DNA from: CAXMMR01 sp963692975
GTDB taxonomy: Bacteria > Pseudomonadota > Alphaproteobacteria > Acetobacterales > Acetobacteraceae
Direction: 5' to 3'
NCBI GenBank assembly: GCA_963692975.2
Contig: CAXMMR010000038.1
Location: 60,370 to 124,369 of the forward strand
DNA: 64,000 nucleotides
The notes under the pieces were generated by a model. The model was not told where the DNA came from and did no database searches. It worked only from the letters and a program-made list of their open reading frames with translations. Shown one piece after another: positions 17,363 through 26,886 of the stretch. Position numbers and translations under genes: made by a program. Position 1 is the stretch's first letter. Every line of letters begins with the position of its first letter.

Positions 17363-18916
17363 TTAATAGGCCTTTTGGAAGAACACGCCGAGTGCCGTCT
17401 GGACGATGATCCGCAGGTCGAACAGCAGCGACCAGCGCTCGATATAGGCGAGGTCGAACTCCACCCGCTTCTGCATCTTGTCGAGCGTGTCGGTCTCGCC
17501 GCGCAGGCCGTTCACCTGCGCCCAGCCGGTGATGCCGGGCTGCACCCGGTGGCGGCCGAGATAGTCATCGATCTGGGCGGCGTACTGCACGTTATGCGCG
17601 ATGGCGTGCGGGCGAGGGCCGACAAGTGACATCTCGCCGCGCAGCACGTTGAACAGTTGCGGCAGCTCGTCGAGGCTCGAGCGGCGCAGCAGCCGGCCAA
17701 CCCGCGTCACCCGCGGATCACGCCGCCGGGCCTGCGCCACCGTGCCGTCGGCGCCCTCGGGCCGGTCGGCCATGGAGCGGAACTTGAACACGGTGATCGG
17801 CTTGTTGTTGAAGCCCAGCCGCTGCTGACGGAACAGCGCCGGGCCAGGGCTGTCGAGCCGCACCAGAGCGGCGATCGCCAGCATCACCGGCGACAGCGCG
17901 GCCAGCGCCAGGCTGCCGAGAACCAGGTCCTCGATCCGCTTGGCGACGACGTGCCAGCCGGGCAGCGGGCGGCGCGAGACGACCAGCGTCGGGTTGCCGA
18001 GCACCAGCTCCGCGCCGCCCGCCGCGGTTGGCGGCAGCCCGTCCGGCAGCACCGGGCAGAGGCGCACCGTCGTCGGCAGGGCGGCAAGCCGGCGCAGCAC
18101 CTCGGGCAGCGCCGGCGTGCCCGGCCAGGAGGTGGTGACCAGCACGTCGTCGATACGGAACAGCTGCGACAGGGCGACCAGGTCGCTGATCGAGGAGGCG
18201 CGCGCATCGTCCGCCCCATCCGCCGGCGCGAACACGCCGAGCAGCCGCATCTCGCCGGCTTGCGCGCCCTGCAGCCGGCGGGCCAGCACCCGCCCTGCCC
18301 CGTCCAGGTCGACGATCGCGACGATGCGCGACAGCCGGCCGCGCCGGCGCCAGCTCGCCAGCCGCTCCGCCGCCGCCAGCCGCACCGCTGCGAAGCCGAC
18401 GAGGGCGAGCGCGAACCACGCCGTGCCCCACAGCCGGGCGATGTCGTCGGTCTTGCGGAACAGCCACGCCGCGACGAGCAGGCCGACGCTGGCCAGCGAC
18501 CAACAGCGCAGCACGGCCACCAGCTGCGCCGGCAGGCTGCCGGCGAGCGGGTCGCTGCCGCGGCGCAGGCTGATCATGATCAGCAGCGCCAGCACTGTGG
18601 CCAGCAGCACGTGCGGCGGCGGCGCGACCGGCCCATAGCGCAGCAGGAACGCGATCGCGGCGGCGAGCACGATCACCGCTCCGTCGGCCAGGATCAGCAG
18701 GCCGGCGAACAGGCGCAGCGGGTCGAGCGAGGAGGACAGCGCGCGTGCATCCGCCTGCGCCTCCTGCCACGCGCCGCCGCGATGCGGCCGTGGCCGGGAC
18801 CGCGGCGTCGGCGTGTTGGGCGGCAGGCCCGCCGGGCGCGGACGGGCCGGGCTTGCCGAGGCCAGGCTGCCGCGCCCGGCCGACGGGGGCAGCACGGTGC
18901 CGGGCGGCGTCGTCAT
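17363..18916 (-). CDS. Polyprenyl-phosphate sugar-1-phosphate transferase (GumD/WbaP-like)
   Basis: 517-residue membrane enzyme that initiates polysaccharide synthesis by placing the first sugar phosphate on undecaprenyl phosphate. About four N-terminal helices (residues 60-160) precede a CoA-binding-like Rossmann region (about 190-310), then a membrane anchor and the catalytic bacterial sugar transferase domain (about 325-517). That domain has FRQQRLGFNNKPITVFKFRSM, the SSLDELPQLFNVLRGEMS block, VGPRPHA and QPGITGWAQVNGLRG. Its ATG overlaps the TGA of the upstream glycosyltransferase (ATGA). The first sugar (glucose or galactose) is not decided by sequence. Confidence 0.92.
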   Translation of the reverse strand: MTTPPGTVLPPSAGRGSLASASPARPRPAGLPPNTPTPRSRPRPHRGGAWQEAQADARALSSSLDPLRLFAGLLILADGAVIVLAAAIAFLLRYGPVAPPPHVLLATVLALLIMISLRRGSDPLAGSLPAQLVAVLRCWSLASVGLLVAAWLFRKTDDIARLWGTAWFALALVGFAAVRLAAAERLASWRRRGRLSRIVAIVDLDGAGRVLARRLQGAQAGEMRLLGVFAPADGADDARASSISDLVALSQLFRIDDVLVTTSWPGTPALPEVLRRLAALPTTVRLCPVLPDGLPPTAAGGAELVLGNPTLVVSRRPLPGWHVVAKRIEDLVLGSLALAALSPVMLAIAALVRLDSPGPALFRQQRLGFNNKPITVFKFRSMADRPEGADGTVAQARRRDPRVTRVGRLLRRSSLDELPQLFNVLRGEMSLVGPRPHAIAHNVQYAAQIDDYLGRHRVQPGITGWAQVNGLRGETDTLDKMQKRVEFDLAYIERWSLLFDLRIIVQTALGVFFQKAY

Positions 18917-19932
18917 CCTGCCTTGACCACCTGGGCGGCCGACCGTCCGGCGGCTCGCGCCGTCAGCGCGCCGCGCATCACCTTCTCGACCGCGCGCTCG
19001 AGGCGCTCGGCGAAGCCCTGCGGGTTCATCGGCAGCACCCGCATGCGCGCCGCGCCGCGCATGGTGTCCAGCGCCGCCGGCGGCCGCGCCATGACGACGC
19101 TCAAGGCCCGCTCGAGCCCGTCCGGCGCGGCGCCGTCATAGCCGATGCCGCTCAGCCCGTCGCGCAGCAGCCGTCCGGCGGCGCGGCAGCCGACGTCGAA
19201 CAGCACCACCAGGCCGCTCGCCATCGCCTCGGCCAGCACCTCCGACTCCCTCGCCACCGTCTCACCGGTTGGCCGCCGCGACGGCACGGCCCCGATCAGC
19301 ACGCCCGCCTCCCCATAGAGCCGCGCCAGCTCGGCCGGGCTCGGCAGGCCGGCGAAGCGCTGACGCAGGTTCCCCGGCAGCGACTGCGCCCGCAAAACCT
19401 CGCGCAGGTCGCCATCGCCGACCCAGACCAGCTCGAGCGAGCGCTGCGGGTGGCGGTCGGCCCAGCGCACGGCGCTGTAGAGGATGTGCAGCCCGTCGCC
19501 ATCCGGCGTCAGCGCCCCGCGCACGATCATCCGGTGCGCCGCCGCACCGACGCGCGTCGGCGCCACGGCGAGAAAGGCGGCGATGTCGAACGGTCCCGGC
19601 ACGGCAAACACCGTCTCGCCGGAGCCGCGCCGGGCCGCCGCATCGGCCGCGACGGCGTCGCTGCCGGCCAGCACGCCGTCGGCAAGCCGCAGCGCCAGCC
19701 GGCGCAGCAGGCGCCAGGCGGGGATCGGCTCGTCGACCCGGACGAGCAGCCGGCTGTCCCGCCGCCGCAGGCGTCGCAGCAGCGCCGGGACGACGCCGTC
19801 CGAGCTGCCGATCACCGTCAGCTCGAGCGGCGCCCGCGCCTGCGACGGCGGAACGCCGCCGGATGGGGCGGCGGCGGGCAGGCCGTCATCGGGCCGCTTG
19901 GCCATGCCGCGGATCGCCTTGAGACTTGGCAT
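18913..19932 (-). CDS. Glycosyltransferase, GT4-like, short N-terminal domain
   Basis: 339-residue cytoplasmic glycosyltransferase. The C-terminal half has the GT-B nucleotide-sugar region (LELVWVGDGDLREVLR, then EVLAEAMASGLVVLFDVG). The N-terminal Rossmann half is short and diverged, with only about 90 residues before RMIVRGALTPDGDG. I chose the ATG at 19932 because GAGGAG lies six bases upstream; one more ATG at 19959 is less likely. It is coupled by ATGA overlap to the initiating sugar transferase, so it may add the second sugar. Donor and acceptor are unknown. Confidence 0.78.
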   Translation of the reverse strand: MPSLKAIRGMAKRPDDGLPAAAPSGGVPPSQARAPLELTVIGSSDGVVPALLRRLRRRDSRLLVRVDEPIPAWRLLRRLALRLADGVLAGSDAVAADAAARRGSGETVFAVPGPFDIAAFLAVAPTRVGAAAHRMIVRGALTPDGDGLHILYSAVRWADRHPQRSLELVWVGDGDLREVLRAQSLPGNLRQRFAGLPSPAELARLYGEAGVLIGAVPSRRPTGETVARESEVLAEAMASGLVVLFDVGCRAAGRLLRDGLSGIGYDGAAPDGLERALSVVMARPPAALDTMRGAARMRVLPMNPQGFAERLERAVEKVMRGALTARAAGRSAAQVVKAG

Positions 19933-20365
19933 GAGGCACTCCTCGCCTGCCGGGCGCATCGCTCTGTCGCGTCATCGAGCGCGCCCGCGCGACTGAGTAT
20001 GACTACCACGGGCCGGCCGGCCGGCCGTGCGCTGCACTGGCATTACTCCGAAAAGCACAGCGGCGCGCGGCGGCCCCGCTGCGCCGGCGAACGACCGGCA
20101 CGCAGGCGACCGTCCGCTGCACGCACGCGACCGTACGCTAGCGAAACGACATAGCCGGAGGGATTACCACGTCGGGCGCTGTCGCGGCGATGGATCGACA
20201 TGACGGGCAGCACCACTTCTGAACCCGACCGTAACCTTATGCGCCCTGCGACCCGCCGGCCGCAATCGCGATGATGCGTGCCGCGGCCCAGGGATGCGGC
20301 GGCGACGGAGGGATCCGCGCCGCCGCCGCGAGGGCCAACGCTGGTTGTCTCGGGAGAACGGTTTC
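19933..20365. other. Gene-free 433-base divergent intergenic region
   Basis: No supported gene lies between the leftward glycosyltransferase and the rightward epimerase. The region holds a GGCC run at about 20011-20027 and should carry promoters for both operons, but I could not identify convincing -35/-10 pairs. Confidence 0.5.
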
Positions 20366-21442
20366 ATGGCGAGCTTCATCGAACAGGACCTGACGGGCGC
20401 GCGAGGCTCGGCGCCGGCTCGCGGCGGGCTGGTGCTGGTCACCGGCGGCGGCGGCTTCATCGGCGGACACCTCGTCGCCGACCTGCAGCGCGCCGGCCAC
20501 ACCGTGCGCGCGGTCGACCGCAAGCCGCTGAGCGAGTGGTATCAGGTGATCGACGGCGTCGAGAGCCAGCAGGCCGACGTCTCGGACGCTGCGACATGCC
20601 ACATGGTCACCAAAGGCGCAGAGCAGGTCTACAACCTCGCCGCCGACATGGGCGGCATGGGGTTCATCGAGACGCACAAGGCCGAGTGCATGCTCTCGGT
20701 GCTGATCAACACCAACATGCTGGTCGCGGCGCGCGACGCCGGCGTCGGCCGCTACTTCTTCAGCTCGTCCGCCTGCGTCTACGCCGCCGACAAGCAAACC
20801 GACGCGGCGGTGACCGCCTTGTGCGAGGCGGACGCCTACCCGGCTATGCCGGAGGACGGCTACGGCTGGGAAAAGCTGTTCAGCGAGCGCATGTGCCGCC
20901 ACTTCGCCGAGGATTACGGCATGGTGACGCGGGTCGCGCGCTATCATAACGTCTACGGACCGAACGGCACGTATGAGGGCGGCCGCGAAAAGGCGCCGTC
21001 GGCGATCTGCCGCAAGGTGATCGAGGCGAAGCTGTCCGGCCGGCACGAGATCGACGTCTGGGGCGACGGCGAGCAGACGCGCTCCTTCATGTATATCGAC
21101 GATTGCGTGAAGGGCACCCAGATGCTGCTCGGCAGCGACGTCGCGGTGCCGATCAATGTCGGCTCCAGCGAGCTCGTCTCGATCAACCAGCTGGTCGACA
21201 TCGTCGAGGAGATCGCCGGCATCCGGGTCAAGCGCGAGTACAAGCTCGATGCTCCCAAGGGCGTGCGCGGCCGCAATTCCGACAACACGCTGGTGCAGGA
21301 GCTGCTCGGCTGGCAGCCCTCGATCACGCTGCGCGACGGCATGGAGCGCACCTACCGCTGGATCCACGACGCGATGACCGCCGGCCGTGCCCGACCGCCG
21401 CACCAAACCGGGCGGCTCGAGGCCACGCTCGCCGCGGAGTAG
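20366..21442 (+). CDS. NAD-dependent epimerase, GDP-mannose 3,5-epimerase-like
   Basis: 358-residue extended SDR. The cofactor motif GGGGFIGGHL is at residues 27-36, AADMGGMGFIETHKA near residues 92-106, Cys137 in SSSACVY, the catalytic YGWEK at residues 166-170 and Lys209 in GGREKAPS. Tyr/Lys plus Cys and Lys are the catalytic set known from plant GDP-mannose 3,5-epimerase, and the order of blocks (WGDGEQTRSF, GVRGRNSDN) matches it closely. It probably makes GDP-L-galactose or a related nucleotide sugar for this polysaccharide. The ATG at 20366 follows CGGGAGAA. The next gene starts five bases after its stop. Confidence 0.87.
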   Translation: MASFIEQDLTGARGSAPARGGLVLVTGGGGFIGGHLVADLQRAGHTVRAVDRKPLSEWYQVIDGVESQQADVSDAATCHMVTKGAEQVYNLAADMGGMGFIETHKAECMLSVLINTNMLVAARDAGVGRYFFSSSACVYAADKQTDAAVTALCEADAYPAMPEDGYGWEKLFSERMCRHFAEDYGMVTRVARYHNVYGPNGTYEGGREKAPSAICRKVIEAKLSGRHEIDVWGDGEQTRSFMYIDDCVKGTQMLLGSDVAVPINVGSSELVSINQLVDIVEEIAGIRVKREYKLDAPKGVRGRNSDNTLVQELLGWQPSITLRDGMERTYRWIHDAMTAGRARPPHQTGRLEATLAAE

Positions 21443-21446
21443 GCCG

Positions 21447-22244
21447 ATGCTGGAGCGGGCGAACGTGCTGGGCGTGGGCGTCAGCGCCGTCAATATGGGG
21501 CGCGCGACCACGGTCGTGCAGTCGTGGATCGATCGTCGCGAGCGCAGCTATGTCTGCGTGAGCGGCGTGCATGGCGTGATGGAGAGCCGCCGCTGCGCCA
21601 CCCTGCGGGCGATCCATAATGATGCCGGAATGGTGCTGCCCGACGGCATGCCGCTCGTGTGGCTGCTCAAGCTGGCCGGCTTTCGCGACGCCGACCGGGT
21701 GTGCGGCCCGGAGTTCATGCCGCGGCTGATCGCGGAGTCCGTCGCGCGCGGCGACCGCCACTACTTCTACGGCGGCTCGGAGGCCGCGCTCGTGGCGCTG
21801 CAGGACCGGCTGCGCGAGAGCACGCCGGGGGTCAACATCGTCGGCGCCTACTCGCCCCCCTATCGCGCGCTGAGCGGCGAGGAGGAGGCGGCGGTCGTCG
21901 CCGCGATCAACGCCGCCAGGCCGGACGTGGTGTGGGTGGGGCTGAGCACGCCCAAGCAGGAGCGCTGGATGGCGGCGACTCGCGCCAGGCTGGAGGCGCC
22001 GGCGCTGATCGGCGTCGGCGCGGCGTTCGACATGCAGGCCGGGCTGATCGCGCGCGCGCCGCTGTTCCTGCGGCGCACCGGGTTCGAATGGACATACCGG
22101 CTGTGCAAGGAGCCGCGGCGGCTGTGGAAGCGGTATTTGTCCAGCAACCCGCTCTTCGTGCTGCTGATCGCGCTGCAGAAGCTGCGGCTGCATAACCCGG
22201 CGATGGTCGGCAGCCAGACTGGCGCACGGGAAGTGGAAGCTTAG
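21447..22244 (+). CDS. WecG/TagA/CpsF-family glycosyltransferase (GT26)
   Basis: 265-residue membrane-associated glycosyltransferase of the WecG/TagA/GumM family, which adds ManNAcA, ManNAc, GlcA or similar to a lipid-linked sugar. Diagnostic parts are LGVGVSAVNMGRA near the start, VSGVHGVMES, the catalytic-region VLPDGMPLVWLLKLAG, YFYGGSEAAL, VWVGLSTPKQERWM and the C-terminal FEWTYRLCKEPRRLWKRYL. It lies four bases after the epimerase gene, in one operon with it. Element E follows three bases after the stop. Confidence 0.92.
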   Translation: MLERANVLGVGVSAVNMGRATTVVQSWIDRRERSYVCVSGVHGVMESRRCATLRAIHNDAGMVLPDGMPLVWLLKLAGFRDADRVCGPEFMPRLIAESVARGDRHYFYGGSEAALVALQDRLRESTPGVNIVGAYSPPYRALSGEEEAAVVAAINAARPDVVWVGLSTPKQERWMAATRARLEAPALIGVGAAFDMQAGLIARAPLFLRRTGFEWTYRLCKEPRRLWKRYLSSNPLFVLLIALQKLRLHNPAMVGSQTGAREVEA

Positions 22245-22246
22245 CG

Positions 22247-22475
22247 AAGGCCAGGGGCTTTGCCCCTGGACCCCATTAAAGGCGGAGCCTTTAAAATCCG
22301 TTTTTCATTCATGTCCCACGGCGAGGTCGATGCGGGACGATTGTTTGACTGGCCACGCCAAGCAAGGAAGAGCGTTCAGAATCCTACCAGTCGGGGTCTG
22401 GGGCCTCGCGGCCCCAGCGGCGGGTTCCCGTCGCACGCGTGCGACGGGGCCGGTCCAGGGCAGAGCCCTGGCCTT
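22247..22475 (+). repeat. Composite palindromic element, full copy E
   Basis: Module 1 (22247-22299), spacer, and module 2 ending in CCAGGGCAGAGCCCTGG and GCCTT. Module 2 here has an extra insert with the palindrome CGTCGCACGCGTGCGACG at 22431-22448. It fills the gap between convergent genes. Confidence 0.9.
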
Positions 22476-22477
22476 CC

Positions 22478-23641
22478 TTACTCTTCGAAACCCTTAACAT
22501 AGCGCTCGGCGCAGACAGCCGGGCTGTAGGTGCGCCGCACTCGCGCGGCCTCCGCGGTGCTGGGCCGGGCGCCGGTGCGCAGCATTTCGGCCATGTGCGA
22601 CGCCCAGGCGGCCGGGTTTTCCGGCTCGCCGACCAGGCGGGCGAGGCCGAGGGTCACCTCCGGCAGCGCCGTCCGGTCGGTGGTCAGCACCGGCAGGCCG
22701 AAGCCCAGCGCCTCGACCGGCGGCATGCCGAAGCCTTCGAACAGCGAGGGAAAGGCGAACAGCGCGGCGTGACGATACCAGCGTCCGAGCGCCGCGTCGT
22801 CGAGGTAGCCGGTGAGGATCACGCGTTCGCAGAGGCCGAGCTCGTCGATCAGGCCGCGCAACCCGACCTGCACGCCGCCGACGCCGTGCAGGCCGCTCTG
22901 GTCCTGGCCGCAGAGCACCAGCCGGACCTCGCGGTCGCGGCGCGTCAGCTCGGCGAAGCCGCGGATCAGGGTCGCCAGGTTCTTGTGCGCGTACTGCGCC
23001 GCGACCGAGAGGATGTAGGGGGCGTCGAGCGGCGACGCTTCGCCGGGGGTGCTCTGCCCGAAGCGCGACCATGAGATCGGGTTGGGCGCCACCACGAGCT
23101 TGGCTGCGACCTTGTCGCCGAACACGCGCAGGACGTCGCGCCGGACGAAGTCCGAGATCACGAAGACGCGCTCGGCGCGACGGACGGCGAAGTGCTGGGA
23201 GGCGGCGAGCCAGGCGCGCTTGCGGGCGGAGAAGTAGGCCGGGAAGTGGCGGTATTGCAGGTCGTGCAGCACGATGCCGGTGCGGCCGAGGCGCGTGGGC
23301 GTGAGCGGCGGCAGGTAGTAGTTCGGGAACAGGATCGCGTCGGCGCTCAGCGCGCCGTCGAGGCAGGCGCGCTGCTCGGCGAGGAAGCGTGGTCCGCGCC
23401 CGCCGACCTCTTGCAGCCGCAGCCGCGCCGCCGCCTCGACCTCGTGACGGAAGCCGGCATCGAGGCGGCCGGCGGCGCTGCACAGCACGGTGGTGGTGAC
23501 CGGCAGGTCGGCCATGCCGCGCAGCAGGTTGTAGAGCATCTGCTCGGCGCCGCCGACGCGGCCGGCGAGGACGAAATGCGCCGCCACGAGCAGGTGGAGC
23601 GGCGCGACGTCGAGCGGGCGGTCGGGCGGCGTCATGTCCAT
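22478..23641 (-). CDS. Glycosyltransferase family 4 (GT-B)
   Basis: 387-residue cytoplasmic glycosyltransferase. The N-terminal acceptor domain starts LHLLVAAHFVLAGRVGGAEQ, with an ILFPNYYLPP segment. The C-terminal domain has APYILSVAAQYAHKNLATLI (the usual GT4 domain entrance), RLVLCGQD, VILTGYLDD, LFAFPSLFEGFGMPPVEA with the EX7E-type acidic motif, and VLTTDRTALPEV. The start ATG at 23641 has a second ATG two codons later. It stands alone on the minus strand and its sugar is unknown. Confidence 0.92.
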   Translation of the reverse strand: MDMTPPDRPLDVAPLHLLVAAHFVLAGRVGGAEQMLYNLLRGMADLPVTTTVLCSAAGRLDAGFRHEVEAAARLRLQEVGGRGPRFLAEQRACLDGALSADAILFPNYYLPPLTPTRLGRTGIVLHDLQYRHFPAYFSARKRAWLAASQHFAVRRAERVFVISDFVRRDVLRVFGDKVAAKLVVAPNPISWSRFGQSTPGEASPLDAPYILSVAAQYAHKNLATLIRGFAELTRRDREVRLVLCGQDQSGLHGVGGVQVGLRGLIDELGLCERVILTGYLDDAALGRWYRHAALFAFPSLFEGFGMPPVEALGFGLPVLTTDRTALPEVTLGLARLVGEPENPAAWASHMAEMLRTGARPSTAEAARVRRTYSPAVCAERYVKGFEE

Positions 23642-23836
23642 CTCGGCAGATTAGCCCCCTGAGCGGGCGCGAGGGCGGGCGCAACGGTATGATGCCGCTT
23701 CGGCGTGCGCCGCGAGGCACGGCTCGGCGCCCAGGCTGGATGGCTAGCCTGAATAGTCGTCACGCAGCGCAGCCGGCGTCGATAGGCTAAGCTATCCGTC
23801 CGCTGCTCGTTGTGGCCGATCGTGAGAGGTGTCGCC

Positions 23837-25498
23837 ATGATCGAGGATCTCGACCAGCTTGCCGATGGCCAGGCGCTGCAGACGGATTTGTGCATTGTCG
23901 GCGCCGGCGCTGCCGGGTTGCTGATCGCGCGCGCCTGCATGCACAGCGGCCTGGACGTGGTGCTGCTCGAGAGCGGCGGCCGGGAGGCCGAGGCGAGTGC
24001 GGCCGAGCTGTCGAGCGGGATCAGCGATCCGGAGCTGTTTCGCGGGCTGCAGGCCGGCCGGGCGCGCGGCTTCGGCGGCACGACGACGCTGTGGGGCGGG
24101 CAGTGCCTGCGGCTCGACCCGATCGATTTCGAGCGGCGCAGCTGGGTGCCGGGCAGCGGCTGGCCGATCGCCGGCGACGAGCTGGCGCCCTGGTATGACG
24201 CCGCCGAGCGGGTGCTCGAGATCAGGCCGGACGAGGCGCTGCTGTCGGCCTGGGAGCGCTTCGGGCTGGAACCATTGCTGTTCGACCGGACGGCGCTGCG
24301 GCCGGTGCACGGCGTGTTCATCCGCCGGCCCGACCTCGGGCGGCGCTTTCGCGCCCAGATCCAGGCGTCGCGCTCGGTGCGGGTGCTGCTGCACGCGACG
24401 GTGCAGCGCCTGGTGACCAATGCCTTCGGCACCCAGATCGACGCGGTCGAGGTCGCCAGCCTGAACGGCCGGCGGGCGCGGGTGCGGGCGCGGCGGGTGG
24501 TGCTGTGCGCCGGCGCGATCGAGAATGCGCGGCTGCTGCTGCTGTCGGACGACGCCAACCCGAACGGGCTGGGCAACGAGCATGACCAGCTCGGCCGCTA
24601 CCTGCAGGACCATCCGTGCGGTCTTGGCGGCGCCGTGCACACCGAGGCGCCGCGGGTGCTGCAGGATCATTACAACATGCTGTATGGCCGCGGCGGCACC
24701 CGCTTCCTGCCGAAGATCGCGCTGTCGGAGCGGGCGCAGCGCGAGCAGGGCCTGCTCAACTGCGTCGGCCGCCTGGCTTATGACTACGGCGACGGGTCGG
24801 GCACCCGGGCGCTGCTCGACCTGATCGCCACGCTGCGCGCCGGCCGTGGGCTGACCGCGCTTGGCGGCCGGCTTGGGCGCGTCGGCCGCGGCTTGCCGGA
24901 CATCGCGCAGAGCCTGTGGCGGGTGTATGGGCGCGGCCTGTCGCCGGCGCCGCGGCCAAGCCGTATCCTGCTCGAAGTGTTCAGCGAGCAGACGCCGAAT
25001 GCCGACAGCCGGGTCACCCTTGCGCCGGACCTCGACGCCTTCGGCCAGCGCCGGGTGAGCGTGGACTGGCGGCTCGACGCGCTGACCGGACGGACGATGG
25101 CGGCGTTCACGCGGCTGGTCGGGCGCGAGTTCGCCCGTCTCGGTTTGGGCCGGCTGGAGAGCGAGGCCTGGCTCGAGGCGGCGGAGCTCGACAGCGGACC
25201 GCCGCGGCCCAGCGTCGTCGACAGCTTCCATCCGGCCGGCACCACGCGCATGGCGAGCGAGCCGAGCCGGGGCGTGGTCGATGCCGACTGCCAGGTGTTC
25301 GGCGTGCACGGACTCTACGTCGCCGGCTCGGCGGTGTTCCCGACCTCGGGCGCGGCCAACCCGACGCTGACCATCACGGCGATGGCGCTGCGGCTGGCCG
25401 AACGCCTGCGGCGCGCCTTTGCCGACGACGCGTCACGCCTCGCCCGGCGCCCGCCGCCGGTCGTGCTGGCGGCGCCGGCCGTGCGGCGGACCGCATGA
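23837..25498 (+). CDS. GMC-family FAD-dependent oxidoreductase
   Basis: 553-residue flavoprotein. The ADP-binding motif CIVGAGAAGLLIARA is at about residues 15-30, followed by LLESGG. Further FAD contacts are GFGGTTTLWGGQCLRLDP and VVLCAGAIENARLLLLS. The C-terminal active-site region has FHPAGTTRM (catalytic His) and SGAANPTLTITAMALRLAERL (Asn and the terminal helix). GMC enzymes oxidise alcohols or sugars. The ATG at 23837 follows GAGAGG. Its TGA overlaps the flippase ATG, so it belongs to the polysaccharide operon, where it may oxidise a sugar residue or lipid-linked intermediate. No signal peptide is visible. Confidence 0.9.
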   Translation: MIEDLDQLADGQALQTDLCIVGAGAAGLLIARACMHSGLDVVLLESGGREAEASAAELSSGISDPELFRGLQAGRARGFGGTTTLWGGQCLRLDPIDFERRSWVPGSGWPIAGDELAPWYDAAERVLEIRPDEALLSAWERFGLEPLLFDRTALRPVHGVFIRRPDLGRRFRAQIQASRSVRVLLHATVQRLVTNAFGTQIDAVEVASLNGRRARVRARRVVLCAGAIENARLLLLSDDANPNGLGNEHDQLGRYLQDHPCGLGGAVHTEAPRVLQDHYNMLYGRGGTRFLPKIALSERAQREQGLLNCVGRLAYDYGDGSGTRALLDLIATLRAGRGLTALGGRLGRVGRGLPDIAQSLWRVYGRGLSPAPRPSRILLEVFSEQTPNADSRVTLAPDLDAFGQRRVSVDWRLDALTGRTMAAFTRLVGREFARLGLGRLESEAWLEAAELDSGPPRPSVVDSFHPAGTTRMASEPSRGVVDADCQVFGVHGLYVAGSAVFPTSGAANPTLTITAMALRLAERLRRAFADDASRLARRPPPVVLAAPAVRRTA

Positions 25499-26886
25499 GC
25501 ACGACGCCGCCGGGAGTGCTGATGTCGGACGTTCGGGCGGCGCCGGCCGCCGCGTGGCCGCGCCTGGCGGCGGTGCTGTCGCGGCCGGCGGTGTTCGGCG
25601 GGCTGATGCCGGTGGTGACCATCGGCAACGCGCTGGTGGGCATGGCGCTGCCCAAGCTGATGACGCCATACGCCTTCGGCACCTACTCGCTGGTGGTGAC
25701 GCTGTTCCAGTACGGGCTGATCTTCGACGTCGGCGCCTCGCAGCTGATCGATCGGACCATCCCGGCGCATCTTGGCCGCGGCGAGACGGCGGCGGCCGAG
25801 CGGGTCGGCCAGCAGCTGCTCTGGCTGCGGCTGTTCGTGGCGGCGGCGACGCTGGCGGTGATCGCGCCGACGCTGTTTGCGCTGGCGACGCTCGGCGTGC
25901 TGCCGTTCCGGCCCGGACTCGGCCTGCTCTCGGCGTTCGCCGGCATCGCCTACATGGTCGCCCTCGGTCCGGCCTGCATCTACCGGGCGAACTCGGCGCG
26001 GCGCAACTACGCGCTGTCCTGCATCGCCTTGTCGGTCGGCCTCGTGGTGGCGCGGCCCGGCGGGTTGCTCGCCGGCGGCATGGCCGGGTGCTTCGCCGCG
26101 CTGGCCGTCTGGTACGTCGGCTTTGCGGTGCTGTTCCACGGCAGGATGCCGCCGCGCGCCGCGCTGCGGCCGTCGGCGCGGCAATCCGGCGCCATGCTCG
26201 CGCGCGGGCTGCCGTTCTTCGCCACCTCGTTCATCTGGGCGTTCTACGTGACCGGCAATCGCTGGTTCGCCTCCTCGCTGATCCCGCGCGCCTCGTTCGG
26301 CGAGTTCGCCTTCGCGGCCAACATCTTCTCCCTGCTGGTCGGCGCGGCCGGCGCGTTCAGCGCGTTCTGGTATCCGCGTCTGTCGGAGAGCATCGCGCGC
26401 GGCGGCGCCTATGCGGCGTCCGACCGGCTATGGCGCGACTGCGGCCGCCTGGTCGGCGCCATGGGGCTGCTGATGGCGGTGGGGATCGGGCTTGCCGGGC
26501 TGCTGATCGCGCTGATCTACCCGCACTACCGGCTCGGCGTGCCGACCGCGCGGATCATGCTGGTCGGCGTGCCGCCGCTGGTGCTGGCGGCGTGGCTGAT
26601 GCCGGTATCGCTGTCGAACGGGCACAAGCCCTGGATCGACGGGCTGGTGGTGTTTCCCGCCGCGACCGTGTTGCTGGGCTTTGCCGAGCACTGGCTGTTC
26701 GCGCGATACGGCAGCGCCGGCGCCGCCGCGGCCTCCACCGTCAGCGCGCTGCCGCTGGTGGCGATGCAGCTCGGCGTGCTGGCCCATGCCCGCATCCTGC
26801 GGCCCGGCCACGCGGCGGCGCTGCTCGCCGTCACCGTCGCGGCGAGTGCCGGGCTTGGCATCCTCGTGCTGCTGGTGGGCGCGTGA
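25495..26886 (+). CDS. Wzx-like polysaccharide flippase
   Basis: 463-residue inner-membrane protein with about twelve to fourteen helices, of the MOP superfamily that flips undecaprenyl-linked repeats to the periplasm. The N-terminal part (VVTIGNALVGMALPKLMTP, then YSLVVTLFQYGLIFDVG) matches polysaccharide biosynthesis flippases. The ATG at 25495 overlaps the GMC stop (ATGA); its TGA overlaps the next ATG (TGATG). Tight coupling on both sides suggests that flipping, oxidation and epimerisation act on one product. Confidence 0.87.
   Translation: MSTTPPGVLMSDVRAAPAAAWPRLAAVLSRPAVFGGLMPVVTIGNALVGMALPKLMTPYAFGTYSLVVTLFQYGLIFDVGASQLIDRTIPAHLGRGETAAAERVGQQLLWLRLFVAAATLAVIAPTLFALATLGVLPFRPGLGLLSAFAGIAYMVALGPACIYRANSARRNYALSCIALSVGLVVARPGGLLAGGMAGCFAALAVWYVGFAVLFHGRMPPRAALRPSARQSGAMLARGLPFFATSFIWAFYVTGNRWFASSLIPRASFGEFAFAANIFSLLVGAAGAFSAFWYPRLSESIARGGAYAASDRLWRDCGRLVGAMGLLMAVGIGLAGLLIALIYPHYRLGVPTARIMLVGVPPLVLAAWLMPVSLSNGHKPWIDGLVVFPAATVLLGFAEHWLFARYGSAGAAAASTVSALPLVAMQLGVLAHARILRPGHAAALLAVTVAASAGLGILVLLVGA

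Noticed and set aside
17657..19141. 494-residue open frame on the plus strand
   Set aside because: Antisense to the sugar transferase and glycosyltransferase genes, which have strong motifs.
25419..26885. Upstream part of a long frame ending in the epimerase
   Set aside because: This part is an alternative frame of the flippase gene; the epimerase proper begins at the ATG at 26886.
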